This document shows positions 19,405 to 27,236 of a stretch of DNA of 64,000 bases, in pieces. How positions within the stretch are numbered: position 1 is the first letter of the stretch; each line of letters starts with the position of its first letter. Source of the stretch: Candidatus Geothermarchaeum rappei (lineage in GTDB: Archaea; Thermoproteota; Nitrososphaeria; Geothermarchaeales; JDFR-13); the NCBI GenBank assembly GCA_002011085.2, contig MTMB02000001.1, forward strand, positions 1,277,627-1,341,626. Direction: 5' to 3'. Below the pieces are notes generated by a model, which had not been told where the DNA came from, did no database searches, and worked only from the letters and a program-made list of their open reading frames with translations. Position numbers and translations under genes: made by a program.

Positions 19405-20060
19405 ATCACCCTAATAGATGGCCCCATACTAGTCTTGACATATATCTTCTTGATATATGACTTCTCAGGAAGCTTGCCTTTAATAGCCTCGATAACAGCC
19501 ATGGCGTTTTCAGCCAGTTTCTCATCGTCCATATCCTCAGTTCCAATTGCAACAGCCACCATCGGATTATTCCTAACATTAACTGAAACAGATGATCTTA
19601 GGCCTTCTATAATTGCCTTTACATCAGCGTTTGGCGGCAGTATCTGAGGCATCTTCCCCCTTGGACCCAATACAGAACCCATGACCCTACCTACCTTGGC
19701 CATGAGCTTCGGCTCCGCTAGGAAGAAGTCGAATTCACTAGCAAGTTTCTTTATATCTTTCTTGGATCCTGCCACGCTATCAATATCCTTCTCACTAATA
19801 ACCCTATCGGCACCAGCCTCTGCAGCAGCCTCAGCTACAGCGCCATCGGCAAATACAGCGACTCTCTTGTCCTTACTTGACTTATGTGGGAGTCGTATAA
19901 CCATCCTGATCCTATTCTCAGGCCTCTTTAAATCAATTCCAGATATGGCGAGCATCAGCTCAACCGACTGAAGGAAATTCCTCTTTTTACTCTTCTCCTT
20001 TGCCTCCTTTATAGCCTTCGCCAAAACATCCTTATTGATCTTCTCTATGAGCTCACTCAT
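19401..20060 (-). CDS. rpl1: Ribosomal protein L1
   Basis: FFLAEPKLMAKVGRVMGSVLGPRGKMPQILPP. Confidence 0.96.
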   Translation of the reverse strand: MSELIEKINKDVLAKAIKEAKEKSKKRNFLQSVELMLAISGIDLKRPENRIRMVIRLPHKSSKDKRVAVFADGAVAEAAAEAGADRVISEKDIDSVAGSKKDIKKLASEFDFFLAEPKLMAKVGRVMGSVLGPRGKMPQILPPNADVKAIIEGLRSSVSVNVRNNPMVAVAIGTEDMDDEKLAENAMAVIEAIKGKLPEKSYIKKIYVKTSMGPSIRVM

Positions 20061-20069
20061 CTAACCCAC

Positions 20070-20561
20070 CTATTCAGAACCATATATCTTATCGTCATAC
20101 TCTCCATTCCTAACCTTTGCAGTTACCTCCTTAGGATTCATACCCTCTATTGTTACACCCATACTCACGCATGTACCTATGACTTGGAGAACAACCTTCT
20201 TAAGATCATCCATCTCCAGCTTCTGATTAATTATCCTACTTATCTTAACCACTTGATCAAATGTCAAGTCCCCCACGAACTCCCTACCTGGATTGGAGGA
20301 GCCCTTCTCGATACCAGCCTCCTTCGCTATCAATGCCGAAGCTGTTGGGATACCGACCTCGATCTCAAACTCCTTTGTATCGACATCAACTATTATTTTG
20401 ACTGGGACACGCATACCTTTAAAGTCCTTGGTCTTCTCATTTATCTGGTCAACTATCTGCTTTACATTAACGCCTAATGGTCCTAGTGCAGGGCCCAGCG
20501 GTGGCCCTGCTGTAGCAGCTCCTCCGCTAACCAATGCCTCAACAACCTGCTTCTTACCCAT
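20070..20561 (-). CDS. rpl11: Ribosomal protein L11
   Basis: VSGGAATAGPPLGPALGPLGVNVKQIVDQIN. Confidence 0.96.
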   Translation of the reverse strand: MGKKQVVEALVSGGAATAGPPLGPALGPLGVNVKQIVDQINEKTKDFKGMRVPVKIIVDVDTKEFEIEVGIPTASALIAKEAGIEKGSSNPGREFVGDLTFDQVVKISRIINQKLEMDDLKKVVLQVIGTCVSMGVTIEGMNPKEVTAKVRNGEYDDKIYGSE

Positions 20562-20567
20562 TTACAC

Positions 20568-21047
20568 TCACCTACCAATACTCTTCTTCTTAAGATTAGA
20601 CACGGATATTATTATTGGAATCGGGGAGATAGATGCATCCTGAAGCTGTATAACAGCCTCTCTCCTATCTTTTTCACCACGGATATTTATAACTTTTGCA
20701 CTCATACCCTTAAATGGCCCGGAGACTATCTCCACGATATCACCTATCTCGATAACCTCCTCCTCCTTCTCAAGCTCAAGAAGGGTCTTAACATCATCTT
20801 CAGAGAGGATTCCCGGGATAACCCTCTTAAAATGCTTTAGATCCTCAAATACCTTGACGATATCTGTATAGCTAAACGCTTCTACGATCAAGACGCCTTT
20901 TAGAGATGGAGGGACAAATACGGATCTAACCCTAATATCTCCATCCGAATTCTTAACCCGTAGCTCGATGATACGAGCTATATGCTCTTCCTGGCCGCCA
21001 GTCACTGATACCATGAAAAACTTGTATTTGGGCTTTGACTCCTCCAT
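20568..21047 (-). CDS. spt5: Transcription elongation factor Spt5/NusG
   Basis: KFFMVSVTGGQEEHIARIIE; KOW GDIVEIVSGPFKGMSAKVINI. Confidence 0.94.
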   Translation of the reverse strand: MEESKPKYKFFMVSVTGGQEEHIARIIELRVKNSDGDIRVRSVFVPPSLKGVLIVEAFSYTDIVKVFEDLKHFKRVIPGILSEDDVKTLLELEKEEEVIEIGDIVEIVSGPFKGMSAKVINIRGEKDRREAVIQLQDASISPIPIIISVSNLKKKSIGR

Positions 21048-21060
21048 CTCCTTAAGACAC

Positions 21061-21222
21061 CTACCTAACGATGAATAGACCGAATAACATCTTTATCGTA
21101 AATGCAATGACGCCTAATAAAGAAACCCCTAAGAATATCAGCTTTGTATATTGCCAAAACTCCTTCCAATCCGGCTTTCTAGCCAGTTTCAACACCTGAA
21201 TATACTTTTTAAATATAGCCAC
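21061..21222 (-). CDS. secE: Protein translocase subunit SecE/Sec61-gamma (53 aa, GTG start)
   Basis: Read from sequence, absent from ORF track: VAIFKKYIQVLKLARKPDWKEFWQYTKLIFLGVSLLGVIAFTIKMLFGLFIVR; directly upstream of spt5. Confidence 0.9.
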   Translation of the reverse strand: MAIFKKYIQVLKLARKPDWKEFWQYTKLIFLGVSLLGVIAFTIKMLFGLFIVR

Positions 21223-21419
21223 AACCTATCACCGCCTATTCCAAACATCCATAATATTTATTTTTGCTTCAATTGATATACACAAATCCAAACCTATATA
21301 AATATTATTTCTATTTATATTGGGAAGGCGTGGAGAAATAGTAATGAAACGATAAATATATTATAAATATTTAATCATAATGATTATAATTAAAAAACAT
21401 GCCTTCAAGACACGGGATT

Positions 21420-22241
21420 CTATGCTTTAACCACCTCAAAACCTTTTTTAGTCAACTCTTCATATAACTGTCTTCTAATACCGCCTGGGATACCCTTCCA
21501 GTTGAATACGGCCGTCTTAGTATTGCTAGTCTTTTTAAACGCATCCATTATAATATCAAAGCCAGTGTTTCCCAGCACATGTTTAGACAGGATATGACCA
21601 AACGCATATCCTTTTTCAAGTGCGTATCTAGTGAAGGTAGGTGCATAGTGTGGCCCTCCAAAGCCGACTGCAGGTATTCCCTCAAGGGGGGATTTAATAG
21701 CCTTTAAAACCGAGTCTACAGCCGCCTGTATCGCCTTCTTATCCTTCCACTGTTCAATTGATGAGCCGACTTCTACGAAGAAGGATGGTGATGAAATTTC
21801 CGAAGGTCCGTGATGCGTCACCTCTAGAGACACATGATACTGTAAGCCACGTTCCCGGGCTATCTGACTCATATACACTAAGGTGCTTCTCATCAAAATA
21901 GGGTGGCTGATGGCTAGGGAATACGGTTTTCCTCCATATTCAGCTTCCCCCGTTGGATTACCTGTTACATGCACACTTAGTGTCGGGGAACCGCTTCGTG
22001 AACTGTGTCTAGATAGGAAAATGATAGTCTTAGGGCTCATGCCAAGCTGCTTATCTACCTCATCTGAATAGATAATATCGTTATCTATATATGCCAAGTA
22101 CCAGTCACAATCCTCAAATTGTACAACATCCTTTGATACCTTGTTACAGGAGTGAAGGTCGCATAGGTATTCGGCCATTAAAAGACCAGCTGGATCCTTT
22201 CGGCTTACAATAAATAAAAAAGATGGAGTTATAGAAGCCAT
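21420..22241 (-). CDS. dtdA: D-aminoacyl-tRNA deacylase, archaeal DTD2/GEK1 type
   Basis: FIVSRKDPAGLLMAEYL; EVTHHGPSEISSPSFFVEVGSSIEQWKD; GFGGPHYAPTFT. Confidence 0.92.
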   Translation of the reverse strand: MASITPSFLFIVSRKDPAGLLMAEYLCDLHSCNKVSKDVVQFEDCDWYLAYIDNDIIYSDEVDKQLGMSPKTIIFLSRHSSRSGSPTLSVHVTGNPTGEAEYGGKPYSLAISHPILMRSTLVYMSQIARERGLQYHVSLEVTHHGPSEISSPSFFVEVGSSIEQWKDKKAIQAAVDSVLKAIKSPLEGIPAVGFGGPHYAPTFTRYALEKGYAFGHILSKHVLGNTGFDIIMDAFKKTSNTKTAVFNWKGIPGGIRRQLYEELTKKGFEVVKA

Positions 22242-23152
22242 CTTAAAACCGCCTTCTGCATATGAAGCCTGTTCTCAGCCTGATCATATACAATTGAGAG
22301 CCCGGAGTCCATAACCTCGTCAGTGACTTCTTCGCCTCTATGAGCAGGTAGACAATGCATAAAATATGTCTTTTTACCGGTACTTTTTATCAGATCCATG
22401 GTTACCCTGTATTTTGGGAGAAATGTCTTTAGACGCCTATCACGCTCAGCCTCGTCACCCATGGAGACAAATGTATCGGTGTAAATCACATCAGCGCCCT
22501 TTACAGCCTCCAGTGGATCCTCATATAGCTCAATTCTACTCCCAGAGGTCTCAGCGAATTCCATAGCCATCTCAACAACCTTCTCATCCGGCTTATAATC
22601 TCTGGGAGTGGCTAGGGCCAAGTCAATACCTACCTTGGAAGCTCCTAAGAGAAGTGAGTGTGCAACGTTGTTTCCATCCCCAACATAGGCGATCTTGATC
22701 CCATATAGCTTACCAAAGGCCTCATAAATAGTATATAAGTCTGATAGAATCTGAACTGGGTGATACATATCGGATAAACCGTTTATCACTGGTACAGATG
22801 CATAAGATGCTAATTCAACTAGATCATTTTGACTATATACCCTCGCCATTATGCCATCGACATATCTACTTAGAACCCTCGCAGTATCCTTTATTGACTC
22901 CCCCCTACCGAGTTGTAGAGTCTGCCAGCCGAGATATAGTGCATGTCCACCCATCTGTAGCATAGCCACTTCAAAGGAGACCCTTGTCCTCGTCGAAGGT
23001 TTCTGGAATATCATGCCAAGAACCTTACCCTCCATGTCTCTCGATACGTCTATGACCCCCTTCTTAATCTTATCCGTCGTCAGCACGAGATCCCAAATCT
23101 CCTCAGGTGTTAAATCAGCTATTGTAAGAAGATCACGTTTAACTTTCGCCAA
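22229..23152 (-). CDS. argF: Ornithine carbamoyltransferase
   Basis: FQKPSTRTRVSFEVAMLQMGGHALYL; FMHCLPAHRGEEVTDEVMD. Confidence 0.95.
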   Translation of the reverse strand: MAKVKRDLLTIADLTPEEIWDLVLTTDKIKKGVIDVSRDMEGKVLGMIFQKPSTRTRVSFEVAMLQMGGHALYLGWQTLQLGRGESIKDTARVLSRYVDGIMARVYSQNDLVELASYASVPVINGLSDMYHPVQILSDLYTIYEAFGKLYGIKIAYVGDGNNVAHSLLLGASKVGIDLALATPRDYKPDEKVVEMAMEFAETSGSRIELYEDPLEAVKGADVIYTDTFVSMGDEAERDRRLKTFLPKYRVTMDLIKSTGKKTYFMHCLPAHRGEEVTDEVMDSGLSIVYDQAENRLHMQKAVLRWLL

Positions 23153-23164
23153 GGCGAACCACCC

Positions 23165-24061
23165 TTATAATATATTCTTAAGATACTCTTCTTTATCAAA
23201 GGTTCTTAAGTCTCCATAACCCTGTCCAACGCCTATGTATAAAATCGGCTTTTTTATGGAGGCTGCAACAGATAATATGGCTCCTCCCTTTACATCAGCA
23301 TCTACCTTAGTAAATATAACCCCGTCTACACCTACAGAGGAGTTAAACTCAATCGCCTGGGTAAGGGCGTCGTTACCCGCTAGAGAGTCGACGACAAGAA
23401 TATTGAAATCAGGCTCAATAACCCTAGCTATCTTCCTAAGCTCCTCCATGAGATTAACATTACTATGCTGCCTCCCCGCAGTATCTATAAATACGACGTC
23501 AAATCCCCTGCTTCTAGCATGCTCCACCGCATCAAATGCCACTGCAGCGGGATCTGCACCATATTCCTGTGAAATTACTGGGACGCCTACGTTAGACGCA
23601 TGGATTTGGAGCTGTTCAATGGCTCCTGCCCTAAATGTATCTGCACATGCTAAGAGGACCTTGAAACCCTTATTCTTAAAAAGATACGCCATTTTGGCTA
23701 TAGTAGTCGTCTTACCGACTCCGTTAACGCCTAAAAACATCACTTTATAAGGCTTTACACCAGATGACTTAACGTGCTTCACGAAGTCAAGTGCCCCTGC
23801 TTCAGAGAGAATCTCATCTAGGACATTATATAATGCCTCCTTTACAAATTTCCCAGCGTCGTCAAACCTAGGAAACTCCATATCCCTTAACCGGGTTTTA
23901 AGCATCTCACGAATACGTTCAGTCACCTCATAAGCCACGTCGTTTTCAAGGAGTATTAGCTGGAGATCGTCGAAGAAAGAGTCTATCTCCTCCGGGGAAA
24001 GCTTCTTCTTAGTTATCTTTCCAAGTAAATTGTTTAGCCCAGTCTTTAGGTTCCTAAACAT
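23165..24061 (-). CDS. ftsY: Signal recognition particle receptor FtsY
   Basis: GVNGVGKTTTIAKMAYLFK, ADTFRAGAIEQL, DTAGRQHSNVNLMEELRKI. Confidence 0.96.
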   Translation of the reverse strand: MFRNLKTGLNNLLGKITKKKLSPEEIDSFFDDLQLILLENDVAYEVTERIREMLKTRLRDMEFPRFDDAGKFVKEALYNVLDEILSEAGALDFVKHVKSSGVKPYKVMFLGVNGVGKTTTIAKMAYLFKNKGFKVLLACADTFRAGAIEQLQIHASNVGVPVISQEYGADPAAVAFDAVEHARSRGFDVVFIDTAGRQHSNVNLMEELRKIARVIEPDFNILVVDSLAGNDALTQAIEFNSSVGVDGVIFTKVDADVKGGAILSVAASIKKPILYIGVGQGYGDLRTFDKEEYLKNIL

Positions 24062-24091
24062 CTTGAATCACGGATAAGGAGTTCTATAATT

Positions 24092-24535
24092 CTATCCCCT
24101 ACCCTGGAGTTTAAACTGGAGCTCTGCAATAGCCGCCGAGACCTCTTCATATCTGTTCCTAAGGTCATTTAAGGTTTTAAGCCTGTTCTCAACCGCCTGC
24201 CTAAGATTCTCAATAGACTTCTCAACATGGGTTATAGCGTCTTCAATACTCTTTTCGAGGAAGACCCCTGCACCTACACCAACTACCACCTTATCTGGTT
24301 TAGAGATGTTTACGGGGAGATAGACGCCTCCTCCCACTGGCAACAACGTATCAAATTCCTTGGACTCGGTCTCCCTATACATCTTTAGTATATCCAATGC
24401 ACTCTGATGCTCCATGAGAGACCTCTCTAGAACATTGACCTCATTATATAAGGCCTCTATAAGCTCCATAATCCTCCTCTGCTCATATACTAATGCAGCT
24501 AGATTCTCCCTCTCACCCATATTAATCAACTCCAA
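24092..24535 (-). CDS. pfdA: Prefoldin subunit alpha
   Basis: Coiled-coil ends flanking LLPVGGGVYLPVNISKPDKVVVGVGAGVFLEK. Confidence 0.92.
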   Translation of the reverse strand: MELINMGERENLAALVYEQRRIMELIEALYNEVNVLERSLMEHQSALDILKMYRETESKEFDTLLPVGGGVYLPVNISKPDKVVVGVGAGVFLEKSIEDAITHVEKSIENLRQAVENRLKTLNDLRNRYEEVSAAIAELQFKLQGRG

Positions 24536-25193
24536 AAGCCTGGCTAATTACCATAAGCTCCCTACCGGTTGTGGCTGTGCCCACAACCACACCCCTATCA
24601 TTAGCAACCACACCGGAAGATATAAATTCAACGCCTCCATTAATTGTCCCAGTATACGTAGACACCTTCAGAACATCCTCTATTATCTTCGCCTCATCAT
24701 CCTTCAGTACCGGGGCTACAAGAACCCCATTATTATTAGAAACTGCGAGGGAACCTACATAAGAGAAGCGTCCTATTGTTGCTGTGACAACCTCGATATC
24801 AAGGGTCTCTGCAATTATCTTACGTGAGGATATTGGTAGCACCGGGGAGACTATAGCACCCTTATCATTAGCCAGAACCAGGTTGCCTAATGAAGTATAC
24901 CTATGTTCCAAAATACCTATATTAATATCTAGCTCCTTCAGTTTCCTAACCAATTCCTCCCTCGCATAATCCTCAAATAAATGAGGTAATACGATTCCAT
25001 TCCGGTTTCCAGCTATAAAGGGTGAGGTTATAAGAGTATTAATTAGATATACTGGAATCGCTGGAACTCCCAGCTCTTCCTCTAATATAGAGATCTTTTT
25101 CTTTGGAATCGAGGAATGATATAGGAGATAAGAGTTTGTAGCCTTAATATATAACCCTACATGATCCCCGCCAAATATTTTTATACGCTTCAA
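24522..25193 (-). CDS. eif6: Translation initiation factor aIF6
   Basis: GNRNGIVLPHLFEDYAREEL, LGNLVLANDKGAIVSPVL, repeated pentein units. Confidence 0.95.
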   Translation of the reverse strand: MKRIKIFGGDHVGLYIKATNSYLLYHSSIPKKKISILEEELGVPAIPVYLINTLITSPFIAGNRNGIVLPHLFEDYAREELVRKLKELDINIGILEHRYTSLGNLVLANDKGAIVSPVLPISSRKIIAETLDIEVVTATIGRFSYVGSLAVSNNNGVLVAPVLKDDEAKIIEDVLKVSTYTGTINGGVEFISSGVVANDRGVVVGTATTGRELMVISQAFGVD

Positions 25194-25207
25194 ATCCAGT
25201 GATCCCT

Positions 25208-25630
25208 CTACTCATGTTTTAATACCCAGATCTCCTCTTCACTCGTCCTTATTACCTTGACTTTGATACGCCTAGGCGGGTTTCTAATTCCCCTACTCCA
25301 TATGACTTCATTAACCTCAGGACTGATCTTTACATTAGGGTTCTTCATATGTCTACTTACGAAGTCCCTGAGGAATTTAGCAGCTCTTTTAGCCCTATGC
25401 AGACCCTTCTTATACCTTATTACCTTCCACAAGGGAACCGTATATACACGCTCTTCAACGACCTCAACACCCTCTGGAAGCCAGTCATATTCAGCCTCCT
25501 CAGCCTCTTCCTCCTCAGCTTCCTCTAAAGTCTCTTCAGGCTCTTCTTCAGCCTCCTCTATCAATGCCTCTTCCTCCGGCTCCGTTTCCTCGACAGTAGA
25601 CTCCCCGACCTTCTCCTCATCCATATACAT
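25208..25630 (-). CDS. rpl31e: Ribosomal protein L31e with acidic N-terminal extension
   Basis: RVYTVPLWKVIRYKKGLHRAKRAAKFLRDFVSRHMK; ~55-residue Glu-rich N-terminus. Confidence 0.92.
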   Translation of the reverse strand: MYMDEEKVGESTVEETEPEEEALIEEAEEEPEETLEEAEEEEAEEAEYDWLPEGVEVVEERVYTVPLWKVIRYKKGLHRAKRAAKFLRDFVSRHMKNPNVKISPEVNEVIWSRGIRNPPRRIKVKVIRTSEEEIWVLKHE

Positions 25631-25637
25631 CGCCTAC

Positions 25638-25817
25638 CTACCTCCTGAAGAACCGCTTAGTCTTTAGCTTAAGCCTATTCCGCCTCCAGTGACGCCTACT
25701 AGGCGTCGTCCTAACCCTTCCATTTGTACGGGCGATGACCCATACGGGCACACTCTGATTAGTCTTAATCTCCTTCGCAATATGATTCTTAATTGCAGGT
25801 GTCTTAACTCTCGCCAT
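25638..25817 (-). CDS. rpl39e: Ribosomal protein L39e (59 aa)
   Basis: Read from sequence, absent from ORF track: MARVKTPAIKNHIAKEIKTNQSVPVWVIARTNGRVRTTPSRRHWRRNRLKLKTKRFFRR. Confidence 0.93.
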   Translation of the reverse strand: MARVKTPAIKNHIAKEIKTNQSVPVWVIARTNGRVRTTPSRRHWRRNRLKLKTKRFFRR

Positions 25818-25820
25818 CTT

Positions 25821-26108
25821 CTAAAACCCCCTTATCCGATAATCCTTCTTTCTCTGAAGCCTATATAAAATTTCCTTAACCTCATCATCAGTAAGCCTAT
25901 GATCAAGCCTTCCCTCGAGGCCTAGCTGGATTATAATTGCCTCCACCTTCTTGGCTAGATCAGGCTTAACGAGGGCGACGTTCTTGAGCCTCTGCCTAGC
26001 CTCAGGCGTCAGAAACTGCCTGAGGAGCGCCGCCCGCTCAGCTTCCTCCCTCCTCTTCTTCTCCTCTTCATCATCGTGTCCAGAGGGAGGGATGTTCCAA
26101 TAGCTCAA
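25821..26108 (-). CDS. PDCD5-like DNA-binding protein
   Basis: LLRQFLTPEARQRLKNVALVKPDLAKKVEAIIIQL; context with S19e. Confidence 0.92.
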   Translation of the reverse strand: MSYWNIPPSGHDDEEEKKRREEAERAALLRQFLTPEARQRLKNVALVKPDLAKKVEAIIIQLGLEGRLDHRLTDDEVKEILYRLQRKKDYRIRGF

Positions 26109-26115
26109 TATTTAG

Positions 26116-26589
26116 TCACCCCTGATACATTTCATACCACGGCTTTATATCCAGTGACTTCTTAATCTGATAAGCCATTTTATCCAATAGAGACCTGCCT
26201 TTAGGCGTCAACATCCTACCCCTTGGAGTCTTACGTACCAGACCGGCTTCCTCGAGTTGCTGAAGTATCTTCCTAATTATTGCCCCGCCTCCAGGGTAAA
26301 AATGTTCAGGTCGTACACCCCTGTTCTTTCTACCACCATACATTAGTCTAAGATCGTCGACACCCAAGGGCTCCTTAAGATAAAGCTTTCTCAATATAGA
26401 TGCGGCCCGAATATACCACCAGTCTGGATTATCTGGAGGCCTCTCCCGTGAAACCCCTGTTTTAACCCAGAAGGCCCACTCAGGCGGCGTGACAGTAGAT
26501 ATCTCACTCTTAATATACTCAGCCAACTTCTCTATGAATACGTCGGCAGGCACCTCCTTTACGCTAACCATCAAACCCACCCAATACAC
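26116..26589 (-). CDS. rps19e: Ribosomal protein S19e
   Basis: VPADVFIEKLAEYIKSE, WWYIRAASILRKLYLKEPLGV. Confidence 0.94.
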   Translation of the reverse strand: MYWVGLMVSVKEVPADVFIEKLAEYIKSEISTVTPPEWAFWVKTGVSRERPPDNPDWWYIRAASILRKLYLKEPLGVDDLRLMYGGRKNRGVRPEHFYPGGGAIIRKILQQLEEAGLVRKTPRGRMLTPKGRSLLDKMAYQIKKSLDIKPWYEMYQG

Positions 26590-26687
26590 TCACTAATTTT
26601 TTAACCTAAATCACCTAAATTTAAACAGATAGACATATTTATATTTATTTACAAACCATGGCACTATAGAAACATCATTTATATTAG

Positions 26688-26764
26688 GGAGGGTGAGGGT
26701 TCAGAGGGACTACCGGTGAATCATCCTGGAACATCATTATTGCTCCAGGTCATCATCACCCTCC
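26688..26764 (-). ncRNA. Candidate C/D-box sRNA
   Basis: Minus strand GGAGGGTGATGATGACCTGGAGCAATAATGATGTTCCAGGATGATTCACCGGTAGTCCCTCTGAACCCTCACCCTCC: C box ATGATGA (or GTGATGA), D box CTGA, terminal stem GAGGGT/ACCCTC, AT-rich TATA-like sequence upstream. Confidence 0.45.
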
Positions 26765-26866
26765 ATAAATTCATAATAATATAATAATATAGTAAAAATA
26801 TGAAGTGGAGCTAGAGAAAAAACTTTATAAAAACAGTGGCTAACATAATTAATACTAGATTATAAA

Positions 26867-26991
26867 GCCGGGGTAGCTCAGCGGCGGAGCAGGAGGAGCC
26901 TCCTCCGAGGCCGGACTCATAGGGCCGCCCTGAGATATCCGGAGTAGGCAGATGCCTACGGAAGTCGCGGGTTCGAATCCCGCCCCCGGCA
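26867..26991 (+). tRNA. tRNA with CAU anticodon (elongator Met or Ile2) carrying three predicted introns
   Basis: Acceptor GCCGGGG/CCCCGGC; D-stem GCTC/GAGC; anticodon stem CCGGA/TCCGG; T-arm GCGGG-TTCGAAT-CCCGC; extra ~19 nt before the anticodon stem, 15 nt after position 37, ~19 nt in the variable region. Confidence 0.9.
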
Positions 26992-27236
26992 CTAAAATTC
27001 TAATCTGCTTATCATGACATCAAGAACGATCGGAACTCGTAATTTTTAAAAACATACGACTCCAACCCAGCATTTCTAAGGAAAATTCTAACAAGGTTTC
27101 CTAAGAACTTAATTAGTTAACCAGATGTTATTGAACAAAGTATAATTATGAAAAATGTTTTTTATAAAAAACACAATTATTTGTAAATTCTTGGATGAAA
27201 AAAGTTTTAAATATCGATGTTTTCCATTTATATTAA

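Noticed and set aside
21300-21419. AT-rich gap upstream of secE (GGGAAGGCGTGGAGAAATAG...), considered as a small RNA
   Set aside because: No C/D or H/ACA boxes and no stable stem; fits a promoter/terminator region.
25257-25667. 136-aa plus-strand Ser-rich ORF over rpl31e
   Set aside because: Antisense of the Glu-rich L31e N-terminus (GAG/GAA read as CTC/TTC and shifted to Ser codons); not a real Ser-rich protein.
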